Notes under the pieces: model-generated | The model's input: the letters and a program-made list of their open reading frames with translations, nothing else | Told to the model about the DNA's origin: nothing | Database searches by the model: none | Shown here: positions 41,733-50,336 of the stretch, piece after piece | Numbering within the stretch: the stretch's first letter is position 1 | Layout: each line of letters opens with the position of its first letter | DNA from: Planctomycetia bacterium | Lineage (GTDB): Bacteria > Planctomycetota > Planctomycetia > Gemmatales > HRBIN36 | DNA: 52,961 nt | Direction: 5' to 3' | NCBI GenBank assembly: GCA_016795155.1 | Contig: JAEUIE010000029.1 | Location: 193,212 to 246,172, forward strand | Translations under genes and position numbers: made by a program

Positions 41733-42158
41733 ATGTGCTTTCTGGTTTTGCTTCAACTGGTATGTCTGGTTCCGGTGGAACCACCCGTGCAGGAGGCAGA
41801 ACTGGTAGGCAAATGGAGCATTGTCCGGTTTTCGCGAGGCAGCACCGATTATCCTGAGACAACTCTCTCACAGATGTGTGCCTACTTCACCCGCAAGCAT
41901 CTGCTCATTCGTGCCATCGATACCATTGGCGAAAGTGCCTACACCCTCAAGAAAACCAATGGCATCACCGAACTGGACCTGACGGCTCACGATGGCTCCA
42001 AAAAAGGGACCACCACCAAAGGACTGATCACTCTGAACAAGGAAAAGAATAAGATAATCATCTATCTGGGTCTGGAAGGTATGGAACGGCCAACGGCTAT
42101 TCCCGACAAAGCTGAAGAAGGGCACGAATTGATTGTGATGAAGTTGATTGAGCGGTAA
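41733..42158 (+). CDS. TIGR03067-like exported protein
   Basis: A 141-residue exported protein starting at ATG 41733, which follows GGAG by six bases; longer starts upstream have no ribosome site. The signal is MCFLVLLQLVCLVPVEP. The mature part, ELVGKWSIVRFSRGSTDYPE and LDLTAHDGSKKGTTTKGLITL, has the lipocalin-like beta pattern of the planctomycete-specific TIGR03067 domain (usual start LqGtW). The function of that domain is unknown. Single gene between repeat clusters. Confidence 0.7.
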   Translation: MCFLVLLQLVCLVPVEPPVQEAELVGKWSIVRFSRGSTDYPETTLSQMCAYFTRKHLLIRAIDTIGESAYTLKKTNGITELDLTAHDGSKKGTTTKGLITLNKEKNKIIIYLGLEGMERPTAIPDKAEEGHELIVMKLIER

Positions 42159-42227
42159 TGCACGAAATACATGCTCAATCGTCAACATAATGCAGTTGTC
42201 CCATAAAATAACGAAGTCACTCATTAC

Positions 42228-42256
42228 TGATAGCTGAAAGCAGATAGCTGACAGCT
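42228..42256 (-). repeat. AGCTNTC heptamer array before mnmG
   Basis: Inverted orientation: minus-strand units AGCTGTC, AGCTATC, TGCTTTC, AGCTATC. It ends seven bases before the mnmG ATG and occupies the place where a ribosome binding site should be. Confidence 0.8.
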
Positions 42257-42263
42257 CAATCCC

Positions 42264-44135
42264 ATGCTCACCTACGAATACGACATCATTGTGGTTGGTG
42301 CAGGCCATGCTGGTTGTGAAGCGGCACTCGCGGCGGCACGCATGGGGTGCAAGACGGCGCTGCTCACCATGAACTGCGACATGGTAGGCGCCATGAGTTG
42401 CAACCCTGCCATCGGCGGCGTGGGCAAAGGCCAACTGGTGCGCGAGATCGATGCCCTCGGCGGCGAGATGGGAAAAATTACTGACCGGGCTGGCATTCAA
42501 TTTCGCGTCCTCAATCGTTCCAAAGGCCCAGCCATGCATGGCCCGCGGGCACAGTGCGACAAGAAACTCTACCAGTTCACCATGAAGGAAGTGATTGAGA
42601 ATCAACCTAACTTGACGCTAAGGCAGGAAATCGTTGAACGTATTTTAACAGAAGCTGTCAGCTTTCAGCCGTCAGCTATCAGCCCAGATGCCTCAGGACT
42701 CAGCACTCAGCACTCAGGACTTGGTATCACAGGCATTCTCTGCAAAGGCGATACTCTCTACCGGGCGAAAGCGGTGATTCTCACCACTGGCACTTTTCTG
42801 CAAGCCATCATGCATACGGGTGAAGCGAAAGTGGTGGGTGGCCGGGCTGGTGATGGGGCGGCTTTGGGGCTTAGCGAAAGTCTGCTGTCTGGCGGTTTTG
42901 AACTGGCCCGCTTCAAGACCGGTACGCCTTGCCGACTGAATGGCCGGACCATTGATTTTTCCGGGTTGGATGTGCAGCCTGGCGACGATCATCCTGTACC
43001 ATTCAGTTTCAGCACGGATAAGATCAGTCAGCCGCAACTGGCTTGCCACATCACCTATACGAATCAGAAAGTGCATGATCTTATCCGGGCTAACCTGCAC
43101 CGGGCACCAATGTACAGCGGGCAGATCAACAGCCGAGGGCCTCGGTATTGTCCTTCCATCGAAGACAAGGTCGTTCGCTTTGCCGATAAAGACAGGCATC
43201 AGCTTTACCTGGAGCCTGAAGGCTACCATACCCGCGAATATTATGTGAATGGCATCAGCACCAGTCTGCCAAAAGATGTACAGCAGGAGATGCTCCGCCA
43301 CATCCCCGGCCTGGAACACGCTGAGATCATGCGGTTTGGCTACGCGGTCGAATACGATTATGCTCCGCCTCACCAGTTGCAGGCGACGCTCGAAACGAAG
43401 AAGGTATCGGGCCTGTATTTCGCTGGGCAGATCAATGGCACCACAGGTTACGAAGAAGCAGCCGGACAAGGCTTGCTCGCCGGCATGAACGCTGCACTGA
43501 AACTGCAAAGGAAACCTGCTTTGGTGCTCGATCGCAATCAGGCTTATCTTGGCGTGTTGATTGACGACCTGGTGACACGGAGCGTGGATGAACCTTACCG
43601 CATGTTTACGTCGCGGGCTGAATACCGCCTAGCATTGCGACACGACAATGCTGACCGGCGGCTGACCCGGCTAGGCCGTGAAGCGGGACTTGTTTCCGAT
43701 CAGGATTGGAAACGCTTCTGCCGCAAGGAAGATACGATTGCCGACATTCTGAAGGATGTGCAACTCTATCGGCATGAAGGCATCAGCCTGGCACAATGGA
43801 TCAAGCGGCCTGGCACCACGTGGGAAATGCTGTGCGAATGGAAGCCCGACCTGCGACGCTGGAACGAATATCCCGCTGCGGTGGAACAGGTAATGGTGGA
43901 AGGCTTTTACGCAGGCTACATCCACAAGCAGGAAGAGACGGTGGAGAGACAGAACCGCCTGGAAACCAAACGCATTCCCGAAGCATTCGATTTCAGCCGA
44001 CTGACACATCTGCGTGCGGAAGCAAGGGAGAAATGGCTGCGGATCAGGCCGCGAACCGTGGGGCAGGCGAGCCGAGTTACCGGTATCACGCCTGCTGATG
44101 TTGCCTTGCTGGTGATGGGCTTGGAAGGGAAATAG
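42264..44135 (+). CDS. mnmG: tRNA uridine-5-carboxymethylaminomethyl modification enzyme MnmG
   Basis: A 623-residue MnmG (GidA), the FAD-dependent partner of MnmE in wobble uridine modification. FAD motif [17 protein letters not shown] (residues 11-27), [22 protein letters not shown], the second dinucleotide part [23 protein letters not shown]-like [15 protein letters not shown] and the C-terminal [10 protein letters not shown] are all present. About 21 extra residues lie between residues 131 and 153, encoded by a heptamer/CTCAGCA repeat array (42653-42720) inserted in frame. E. coli-type enzymes have only a short loop here. The rest of the frame is intact, so the gene should be functional. 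Confidence 0.95.
   Translation: MLTYEYDIIVVGAGHAGCEAALAAARMGCKTALLTMNCDMVGAMSCNPAIGGVGKGQLVREIDALGGEMGKITDRAGIQFRVLNRSKGPAMHGPRAQCDKKLYQFTMKEVIENQPNLTLRQEIVERILTEAVSFQPSAISPDASGLSTQHSGLGITGILCKGDTLYRAKAVILTTGTFLQAIMHTGEAKVVGGRAGDGAALGLSESLLSGGFELARFKTGTPCRLNGRTIDFSGLDVQPGDDHPVPFSFSTDKISQPQLACHITYTNQKVHDLIRANLHRAPMYSGQINSRGPRYCPSIEDKVVRFADKDRHQLYLEPEGYHTREYYVNGISTSLPKDVQQEMLRHIPGLEHAEIMRFGYAVEYDYAPPHQLQATLETKKVSGLYFAGQINGTTGYEEAAGQGLLAGMNAALKLQRKPALVLDRNQAYLGVLIDDLVTRSVDEPYRMFTSRAEYRLALRHDNADRRLTRLGREAGLVSDQDWKRFCRKEDTIADILKDVQLYRHEGISLAQWIKRPGTTWEMLCEWKPDLRRWNEYPAAVEQVMVEGFYAGYIHKQEETVERQNRLETKRIPEAFDFSRLTHLRAEAREKWLRIRPRTVGQASRVTGITPADVALLVMGLEGK
42653..42720 (+). repeat. Heptamer repeats inserted in frame inside mnmG
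   Basis: AGCTGTC, AGCTTTC, AGCCGTC, AGCTATC units are followed by ACTCAGC/ACTCAGG units. These are the same repeats that sit outside genes at 17328, 36481, 40357 and 42228. Here they are translated as part of MnmG, about 22 residues rich in Ser, and no stop is created. Confidence 0.85.
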
Positions 44136-44214
44136 CGGGGCACTTTCAAACAGTAACACTTCTCGAAAGCAATCCGCATCGCCAGACTTTCTCTTGCGGA
44201 GCAATTGGAATTAG

Positions 44215-44234
44215 CCAGGCTCGGAAGAGCCTGG
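44215..44234. terminator. Perfect hairpin after mnmG
   Basis: CCAGGCTC-GGAA-GAGCCTGG: eight base pairs with a GGAA tetraloop, TTAG just upstream, followed by a T-rich stretch. It lies between convergent mnmG and the PEP-CTERM gene, so it may terminate both; the TTAG head also makes it REP-like. Confidence 0.6.
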
Positions 44235-44246
44235 TGAGATTTGTTA

Positions 44247-44921
44247 TTATTCAATCAATGAATCCTGTATAGCAAGTTTTCTGTGGTAATGCCGCCAGGC
44301 GCAAACTGCCGCTCCCAGTCCGCTGATGCCCAAGAGCATCCACGTGGTGGGTTCAGGGACTGAGGCGGCAAAGTTCGCCATTGCATCTTCATACCAGATG
44401 AAACCGGAAAAGAACTCGGTGTCGTTTCCTTCGATCACCATTCTGCTGACCGGCGTGTTGCCGAACGACCAGCCATTCCAGGTCCAGGTCTGGGCGCTCT
44501 TGGGGATATTCATCGCCAGAGAGCCGAGCAATTGATTGTTCACATCGTAAAACGTGGCCACGCCATGATCAAACCGGCTGTTGTTTTCCCAATAGGCGCC
44601 GAAATGCGACACAGGCTGGGTAAACGTCCACTGAGAAATACCGATCTGCCCGCCAAACGTCGGGAAGGAACGAGGCAACACGGTGTCGCCACCCCGCGTG
44701 GAAGAAAATTCATACTTGAGAGCACCACTGGGATGAATGTTCTGCACCAAACCTTGACCACCAAAGATCTGATACTGCTGGTACGAAGGCAGAAAATTGG
44801 AAACATTGAAATTTTCAAATACCGAACCGGTGAACGGGCCGATCGGCGTAATCTGTCCCCAGGCAGCGCTGCTGCTGCAGCAGAGCATCAGTAGTGTCAA
44901 TTGACTACAACGTGCATGCAT
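44247..44921 (-). CDS. PEP-CTERM sorted exported protein
   Basis: A 224-residue exported protein starting at ATG 44921, preceded by AGGAGG eight bases away. The signal peptide ends near AWGQ. The mature part (ENFNVSNFLPSYQQYQ; FGAYWENNSRFDHGVATFYDV) is beta-rich and resembles Lectin-like or cohesin-type PEP-CTERM proteins. The C-terminus VPEPTTWMLLGISGLGAAVCAWRHYHRK (from residue 188) is a full PEP-CTERM triad. Role unknown; envelope or EPS-associated location inferred. Confidence 0.85.
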   Translation of the reverse strand: MHARCSQLTLLMLCCSSSAAWGQITPIGPFTGSVFENFNVSNFLPSYQQYQIFGGQGLVQNIHPSGALKYEFSSTRGGDTVLPRSFPTFGGQIGISQWTFTQPVSHFGAYWENNSRFDHGVATFYDVNNQLLGSLAMNIPKSAQTWTWNGWSFGNTPVSRMVIEGNDTEFFSGFIWYEDAMANFAASVPEPTTWMLLGISGLGAAVCAWRHYHRKLAIQDSLIE

Positions 44922-44985
44922 GGACGTAACCTCCTCGGGCTCGCTGAGGGCGAGTATAAAAAAATGGTTATCAGTGGGTGCGTAA

Positions 44986-46656
44986 TTACCCAGCTGGTGG
45001 CACTTGCCGTCTTTTCATCGCTGGTGGATTGTTTGACGGGCCGGGTGTTACCGAATTCACCTGCAGCGTACTGTCGTTCTGCGTGTCGATGGTGATGGAA
45101 AAATAATGCGGATCGGTCATCTTGTTGCCTCGGGTAAACGTCCAGCGCGTGGGGATGCCATCCCGGCCGGGTATGTACCCCAACAGATGGTGTGCCGAGA
45201 ATGCAGGTTGCTGCGGATAAAGTTCTTGCATGGATGACTGCAACAACCTGGCAATATGTTCCACTCGGGCCCGACCACCCGCCTGTAGGATGATCATCTG
45301 GTTCCGCAGCCGATGATAGATAGCAGAAAGCTGCTGCACTTCCGGCTCCTGATGGAACCAGACTTCCGTCGAGCCGAGTTGAAACCAGGTAAAGCTGTGC
45401 TGCTGTTCTGCAGTGGTCAGTTCCATTTCAGTGATGGTACGATCTTTCGGGTTACGCTGGTTGCCATCAAACTGGTACTCCTGCTTTAATCGACCCCATA
45501 GCGCACCAGCGTCTTTGCTGAAAAACTGTTGCTCAAAGACCAGGAACTGCATCAGGTTCTGAAGTGCGTCTTCGCTTAGTTGATCATGCAATGTCGAAAA
45601 TGGATCATCATTCCAGTGAGCCTCCACTATGCCACTGGCTCGGATCAGCATTTCCACCAGGAGGTCATCTGTTTCGGAATCAAGTTGCCTGAACTTGACG
45701 ACGATCGCATCAGGATTTTCAGGCAGCTTCACCGTTCGCGGTTCAATAAAGCGATTCATTGACAGCGCACGCAAAGTTACCGGCTGCATGTTGCTTTCTC
45801 GTAGCGTCATCCAACCCAGTCCTATGAACGACATCATCAGTACCAATGCAGCGAGTGGAGTGAACAGGTTCCAGCTGTGTGCCCCTGTGATATCCCGCAA
45901 AGTGTGCTGCACCGTGTTCGAGACGATGGTGCCAAGGCCGGCACCCGCCAATCCTGCTGAGTTAAAAACCTGCTGCAGGGTTCCCTGGATCAGCGATTCA
46001 GGAACAGTAATCGCCAGGACTTCGCGTGTCAGCAGGGTCGCTAACAGGGCAGGGGGTACCACCAGTCCCCGTTTGTTCAGGCGTTGTCGCAGCATTTCCC
46101 TGCCTCGGGAAAGTCGCCCTGCGACGGTTCCTATTGGCCAGTGCAACTCTTCCGCAGCCTGCTGATGCGTCATCCCGTGCAGACAGCAGAGCATGACCGG
46201 CAACTGATACTTGGTGGGAAGCCGCGCCAGTTCTTCATCCACTACAGGGCGAATATCATTCAAGGATGCCGGACGGAGATCGGGCAGTTCCATGGTATCG
46301 TCTCTGGGTATTTCGCGACGTGCACGTCGACTTCTGACTTTTCGGACATTCAGCGACGCATGCCGGGCCACGCCAAAAAGCCAGGCAGCCAGGTGTTGTG
46401 GGGAGCTCATCCCGTTGGCCTTGCGAGCCAGAACCAGCCACACTGCCTGGAAAGCATCTTCCGAATCCTGTCGATGCGACAACATGCGCTGACAGACTCC
46501 CCAGACCAACGGACCGTGCCGCCGAATCAGTTCTTCAAATGCTGCTTCGCTCCGCTGGCGGGCGAACTGCTGAAGCAACTCCCGATCCGAAGTCTGAGCC
46601 AGCTTCGACAACTGTGCACTTTTCAAAACGTGTCCCAGCCAGGTGGCTACTGACAT
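44986..46656 (-). CDS. ECF-type sigma factor with membrane-spanning C-terminal extension
   Basis: An ECF sigma factor of about 556 residues from ATG 46656 (a GTG at 46701 would add 15). Sigma region 2 is EAAFEELIRRHGPLVWGVCQRML with DSEDAFQAVWLVL (residues about 35-80), region 4 is LPTKYQLPVMLCCLHGMTHQQAAEELHWPIGTVAGRLSRGREMLRQRL (about 140-190). Region 4 is followed by a helical linker, a transmembrane segment (LAALVLMMSFIGLGWMTL, about 270-290) and a 250-residue C-terminal domain, probably extracytoplasmic, of unknown type. Such anchored sigma factors occur in planctomycetes and may sense envelope signals without a separate anti-sigma factor. Confidence 0.9.
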   Translation of the reverse strand: MSVATWLGHVLKSAQLSKLAQTSDRELLQQFARQRSEAAFEELIRRHGPLVWGVCQRMLSHRQDSEDAFQAVWLVLARKANGMSSPQHLAAWLFGVARHASLNVRKVRSRRARREIPRDDTMELPDLRPASLNDIRPVVDEELARLPTKYQLPVMLCCLHGMTHQQAAEELHWPIGTVAGRLSRGREMLRQRLNKRGLVVPPALLATLLTREVLAITVPESLIQGTLQQVFNSAGLAGAGLGTIVSNTVQHTLRDITGAHSWNLFTPLAALVLMMSFIGLGWMTLRESNMQPVTLRALSMNRFIEPRTVKLPENPDAIVVKFRQLDSETDDLLVEMLIRASGIVEAHWNDDPFSTLHDQLSEDALQNLMQFLVFEQQFFSKDAGALWGRLKQEYQFDGNQRNPKDRTITEMELTTAEQQHSFTWFQLGSTEVWFHQEPEVQQLSAIYHRLRNQMIILQAGGRARVEHIARLLQSSMQELYPQQPAFSAHHLLGYIPGRDGIPTRWTFTRGNKMTDPHYFSITIDTQNDSTLQVNSVTPGPSNNPPAMKRRQVPPAG

Positions 46657-46846
46657 GTTCGGTACATTCCAGAGAAGGAACTGATACTCTTTAGCGTACA
46701 CGAACCGCCTTGTGCATACACTATTTCCCGAAAATACCGGCGGATTTTTTCGTAATCGAAAAGATGTCTGGTAACTTTGATGAAACTCTGGTGAATCACC
46801 CCTTCTCTGACTATGCTATCCTCTAGCCCGTACTCTTGAGGATACC

Positions 46847-47848
46847 ATGACCACCGTGGATACACCCCGTACAGCCGGCCACAGTCAGGCTTCTATCCAC
46901 ACCATGCAGAAATTCACCTGGATTCGCAAACATCTGCTCACCCTCGAAGAACTCGAACCCGTCGAGATCGATCTGATTCTTGATACCGCTGCGGGCTTTG
47001 TCGAAATTAACCAACGCAAACGGAAGATCGTTCCTGTCCTTAAAGGCAAAGCGGTCGTCAACCTCTTTTTTGAACCAAGCACCCGTACTAAAACCAGCTT
47101 CAGCCTGGCTGCCAAGCGGTTGTCGGCTGATACCGTTGATTTCACGACTACATCATCCAGCTTGAGCAAGGGTGAAACGTTCATCGATACTGCCAAGAAT
47201 ATTGAAGCGATGGGCATGGATATCATGGTCATCCGCCACTCGACTAGTGGCACCCCTTTGCTCCTGAGCCAGCATGTCAAATGTGGAGTGATCAACGCAG
47301 GCGATGGGGCACATGAACACCCGACGCAAGGTTTACTCGATGCCTTCACGATTCGGCAACGTAAAGGGAGTATCAAAGGTTTGACAGTAGGTCTGGTGGG
47401 CGACATCGCTCACAGTCGGGTGGCTCGAAGCAATATCCATGCCCTGACCAAGCTTGGTGCGAACGTGATTGTCTGTGGTCCACCCACGCTGATTCCCCAC
47501 GACATCCGCAAGATGGGTGTTGAAGTGGAATACAACCTGGATCGCCTGCTGCCCCGATTGGATGTGGTCAACCTTCTCCGCATCCAGTTTGAACGACAGC
47601 GTCACGGCTTATTCCCCTCCATTGGCGAATATGCAGCCCTCTACGGCATGAATGGCAAACGGATGAAACTCTGCAAGGAAGACGCACTCATCCTTGCCCC
47701 CGGCCCGATCAACCGCGGCATCGAAATGACTCCCGAAGTAGCCGATGGGCCTAACTCCGCCATTCTCGACCAGGTCACCAACGGCGTAGCAGTCCGCATG
47801 GCTGTCCTCTATCTACTCTGTGGCGGGCAGATGAGTGAAGTGGAATAG
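46847..47848 (+). CDS. pyrB: Aspartate carbamoyltransferase catalytic chain
   Basis: A 333-residue PyrB: carbamoyl phosphate plus aspartate to N-carbamoylaspartate in pyrimidine synthesis. The carbamoyl-phosphate motif [12 protein letters not shown] starts at residue 74, and the [14 protein letters not shown] and RIQFERQ regions are intact. GAGG five bases before ATG 46847. It has about 25 extra N-terminal residues before KHLLTLEEL. It would be expected to form an operon with pyrC, but a repeat-flanked DUF559 gene lies between them. Confidence 0.97.
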   Translation: MTTVDTPRTAGHSQASIHTMQKFTWIRKHLLTLEELEPVEIDLILDTAAGFVEINQRKRKIVPVLKGKAVVNLFFEPSTRTKTSFSLAAKRLSADTVDFTTTSSSLSKGETFIDTAKNIEAMGMDIMVIRHSTSGTPLLLSQHVKCGVINAGDGAHEHPTQGLLDAFTIRQRKGSIKGLTVGLVGDIAHSRVARSNIHALTKLGANVIVCGPPTLIPHDIRKMGVEVEYNLDRLLPRLDVVNLLRIQFERQRHGLFPSIGEYAALYGMNGKRMKLCKEDALILAPGPINRGIEMTPEVADGPNSAILDQVTNGVAVRMAVLYLLCGGQMSEVE

Positions 47849-47856
47849 GAATACTG

Positions 47857-47948
47857 TCTGGTTCTCCCCCTTACCAAGGGGGAGTTAGAGGGGGTTGAGG
47901 TTACCGAAATCTTTACTCCACCCAGCCTCCCCGTGGAAAGGGGAGGAG
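47857..47948. repeat. Left 92-bp direct repeat flanking the DUF559 gene
   Basis: Contains two palindromes, CTCCCCCTTACCAAGGGGGAG-type and CCTCCCC/GGGGAGG around a short loop. It is about 89% identical (about ten mismatches, no gaps by eye) to 48321-48412. It begins nine bases after the pyrB stop. Confidence 0.85.
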
Positions 47949-47969
47949 AATTCCAATTGGTATCACCCC

Positions 47970-48362
47970 ATGACACGTTACTTCAATCGAGAAGGAGAGA
48001 AAGAAAAACGACGTGTTCTACGGAGTACGATGCCGCCTGCAGAAGTCATTCTTTGGCAGCGAATTCGGGGGCAACAACTCGGATACAAGTTTCGGCGACA
48101 ATTCAGTGTGGGTTCCTATGTCATTGACTTTTATTGTGCACATGAAAAACTTGCCATCGAGCTGGATGGCGAGAGCCATTTCATCGAGGGAGCTTCGGAA
48201 CGTGACAAGAATAGACAAGAATTCATTGAGAATTTTGGCATCCGCTTTCTTAGATTCACCAATGTCGATATTTATGACAACATTGATAGCGTATTGCAGA
48301 TAATCTTGAAAACATTAACTTCTGGCTCTCCCTCTTACCAAGGGGGAGCTAGAGGGGGTTAA
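47970..48362 (+). CDS. DUF559 endonuclease-like protein
   Basis: A protein of 130 residues from ATG 47970; 25 upstream in-frame codons belong to the left repeat and are unlikely to be translated. The core RSTMPPAEVILWQRIRGQQLGYKFRRQFSVG, then VIDFYCAHEKLAIELDGESH, fits the DUF559/Vsr-like PD-(D/E)xK fold, with Asp in IDFYC and the Glu-x-Asp-Gly of IELDGE as metal residues. The last dozen codons, ending SYQGGARGG, are read from the right repeat, so the stop codon also lies in it. DUF559 proteins are suspected nucleases and often sit between such repeats. Function is not established. Confidence 0.88.
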   Translation: MTRYFNREGEKEKRRVLRSTMPPAEVILWQRIRGQQLGYKFRRQFSVGSYVIDFYCAHEKLAIELDGESHFIEGASERDKNRQEFIENFGIRFLRFTNVDIYDNIDSVLQIILKTLTSGSPSYQGGARGG

Positions 48363-48412
48363 GGTCTCGGAAATCTCTACCCCACCCAGCCTCCCCTTGG
48401 AAAGGGGAGGAG
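48321..48412. repeat. Right 92-bp direct repeat flanking the DUF559 gene
   Basis: Same order and length as the left copy at 47857-47948. It overlaps the end of the DUF559 gene (its stop at 48360-48362) and ends 26 bases before pyrC. Confidence 0.85.
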
Positions 48413-48438
48413 TAAGACCCACTAAGGACTTTAAATAA

Positions 48439-49725
48439 ATGCACGTCACCACGACTCTCATCACCGGCGGACGCGTTATTGACCCGAGCCAGCATCTGGA
48501 TGCTGTCACCGATGTCTGGCTGCATGGCGACAAGGTACTGCACATTGGCTCGCGACCAGACTTAAAGGCGAATCACACCATCAATGCTCACGGCAAAATT
48601 GTCACGCCGGGGTTGATTGATATTCACGTGCACCTGCGTGAACCCGGTCGTGAAGAAGATGAAACCATTGCCACCGGGGCGGCGGCAGCATTGGCAGGTG
48701 GTGTCACCTCCGTTGCCTGCATGCCCAATACCGAACCAGCCATCGATAGTCAGGCTGCTGCGGAGTTCGTGGTGCTTCAGGCCAAACGGGCTCGACAGGC
48801 ACATGTCTTTCCTATCGGTGCTGTCACCAAAGGCCGCAAGGGCGAAGAACTGGCGGAGATGGGTGGCCTCGTCGCCGGTGGTGCGGTCGCTTTTACCGAT
48901 GATGGTGCACCGGTCAAGAGTGCAGAGATTATGCGACGAGCGCTCGAATACTGCCAGATGTTCGACAAGCCGGTGCTCAATCACTGTGAAGATCTCGATC
49001 TCTGCAAAGACGGCGTGATGAACGAAGGGGTCATGTCGATGAAGCTGGGTCTGAAGGGCTACCCGGCTGCTGCGGAAGATATCATGGTTGCCCGTGATAT
49101 CATCCTGGCTGAACTCACCGGTGGCGATCTGCATGTGCTACATGTTTCTTCAGCAGGTTCGGTTGATCTCATTCGCCGGGGCAAAGACAAGCAGGTGAAA
49201 GTGAGTGGTGAAGCGTGCCCGCATCATTTCCTGCTGACCGATGAATGCCTGAGTAGTTACGACAGCAACTATAAGATGTCACCACCACTGCGAACGAAGA
49301 AGGATGTAGCAGCGATCATTGCTGGCCTGAAGGATAACACCCTGGAAGTGCTGTGTACCGATCATGCTCCACACGCACCGGAGAAGAAACTTCGTGAACT
49401 CGATCAGGCCCCCAATGGCATCGTTGGCGTGGAAACGTTTCTTCCTCTCTGCATCAAGGGGCTGATTGAACCGGGGCATCTCACCTGGAACGATATGATT
49501 GCGAAGATGACGTGCAACCCGGCACGCATTCTCCGCTTGCCGGGTAAAGGCTCGCTCAAGCCGGGCATGGATGCGGATGTGACGATCATCGATCCGAATC
49601 TGCGTTGGGTGATTAAGCCCGATCAGTTCAAGTCGAAGAGCCGGAACACGCCGTTTGGCAACTGGGAAGTGACTGGCCGGGCTGCTGCTGCCATCGTGCA
49701 TGGCGAGGTGCGGTATCAGTTATAA
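48439..49725 (+). CDS. pyrC: Dihydroorotase
   Basis: A 428-residue class I dihydroorotase, which closes the pyrimidine ring from carbamoylaspartate. The binuclear zinc site is complete: DIHVHLREPG (His63, His65), AFTDDGAPV, VLNHCEDLD, HVLHVSSAGS and CTDHAPHAP. All metal ligands appear intact, so this is not the inactive PyrX-type partner often found with pyrB. AAGGA about ten bases upstream of ATG 48439 serves as ribosome binding site. Separated from pyrB by the DUF559 unit but on the same strand. Confidence 0.96.
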   Translation: MHVTTTLITGGRVIDPSQHLDAVTDVWLHGDKVLHIGSRPDLKANHTINAHGKIVTPGLIDIHVHLREPGREEDETIATGAAAALAGGVTSVACMPNTEPAIDSQAAAEFVVLQAKRARQAHVFPIGAVTKGRKGEELAEMGGLVAGGAVAFTDDGAPVKSAEIMRRALEYCQMFDKPVLNHCEDLDLCKDGVMNEGVMSMKLGLKGYPAAAEDIMVARDIILAELTGGDLHVLHVSSAGSVDLIRRGKDKQVKVSGEACPHHFLLTDECLSSYDSNYKMSPPLRTKKDVAAIIAGLKDNTLEVLCTDHAPHAPEKKLRELDQAPNGIVGVETFLPLCIKGLIEPGHLTWNDMIAKMTCNPARILRLPGKGSLKPGMDADVTIIDPNLRWVIKPDQFKSKSRNTPFGNWEVTGRAAAAIVHGEVRYQL

Positions 49726-49737
49726 TCCCGATACACA

Positions 49738-50067
49738 TTAAACCTCAATTTGAATAGTCTGTCCCTCGGCGATGCTTAAAATTGCATTCAATACTCGTGG
49801 GATCGCTGGCTTTAAATCTTCCGTTTTGTTAGATGGCGCCTTTATGGTGATGATTGATATTTTTGCGTCTGTCAGGTTTTGCTGATACACCAGATTCTGG
49901 TCAACTGTTACGAGAACATCAAATCCATGTTGGATCATCATAGTCAGTAATTCGCCATTCTGAACGCCATCCCATCCCAATTCATGAACCGATTGAACAT
50001 CCAGTCCGGATTGTTTGAAATATTGATGGAGTGGACGGGGAATACATTCATCAAGCAGCGCTCGCAT
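49738..50067 (-). CDS. DUF5615 PIN-like toxin
   Basis: A 109-residue DUF5615 protein (PIN-like). MRALLDECIPRPLHQYF, VHELGWDGVQNGELL and VLVTVDQNLVYQQN hold the acidic residues expected for a PIN-type nuclease (Asp6, Glu7, a later Asp after VTV). It overlaps the DUF433 gene by 17 bases. These pairs behave as VapBC-like toxin-antitoxin modules; the ribonuclease activity is inferred. Confidence 0.85.
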   Translation of the reverse strand: MRALLDECIPRPLHQYFKQSGLDVQSVHELGWDGVQNGELLTMMIQHGFDVLVTVDQNLVYQQNLTDAKISIITIKAPSNKTEDLKPAIPRVLNAILSIAEGQTIQIEV

Positions 50068-50275
50068 GATCTGTGATACCCTTAAAAAGTTCTTTCAAAA
50101 CTGCCGTGACTTTTTCACGATTCACTGAAGGAAAATCGTTCAAGAAAGTATCAATAGTCTCTCCAGTGGAAAGGTAATCCGAAAGAGCCTTCACAGGCAC
50201 ACGAGTTCCCTTGAAAACAGGGGTGCCACCCATGATTTCGGGGTTAATCGTAATGTTGCTGTCAGTATGATCCAT
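50051..50275 (-). CDS. DUF433 antitoxin-like protein
   Basis: A 74-residue DUF433 protein. ITINPEIMGGTPVFKGTRVPVKALSDYL is the canonical domain start, followed by FLNDFPSVNREKVTAVLKEL, the helix-turn-helix-like part. The protein probably acts as antitoxin and autorepressor for the DUF5615 toxin downstream. The module stands between pyrC and the glycosyltransferase gene. Confidence 0.88.
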   Translation of the reverse strand: MDHTDSNITINPEIMGGTPVFKGTRVPVKALSDYLSTGETIDTFLNDFPSVNREKVTAVLKELFKGITDHASAA

Positions 50276-50336
50276 GTAACTATTCTAACGCTTGACTTGA
50301 GTGCAAGGCAACAATAATCGGCAGACTGGCGCACCA

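Noticed and set aside
42653-42720. A frameshift or intron in mnmG
   Set aside because: The frame is open across the insert and both flanks align with the family, so it is an in-frame insertion.
47857-48412. The DUF559 unit as a classical insertion sequence
   Set aside because: No transposase, no terminal inverted repeats and no short target duplication; the flanks are direct repeats.
48439-49725. An inactive PyrX-type dihydroorotase paired with pyrB
   Set aside because: All zinc-ligand motifs of an active enzyme are present.
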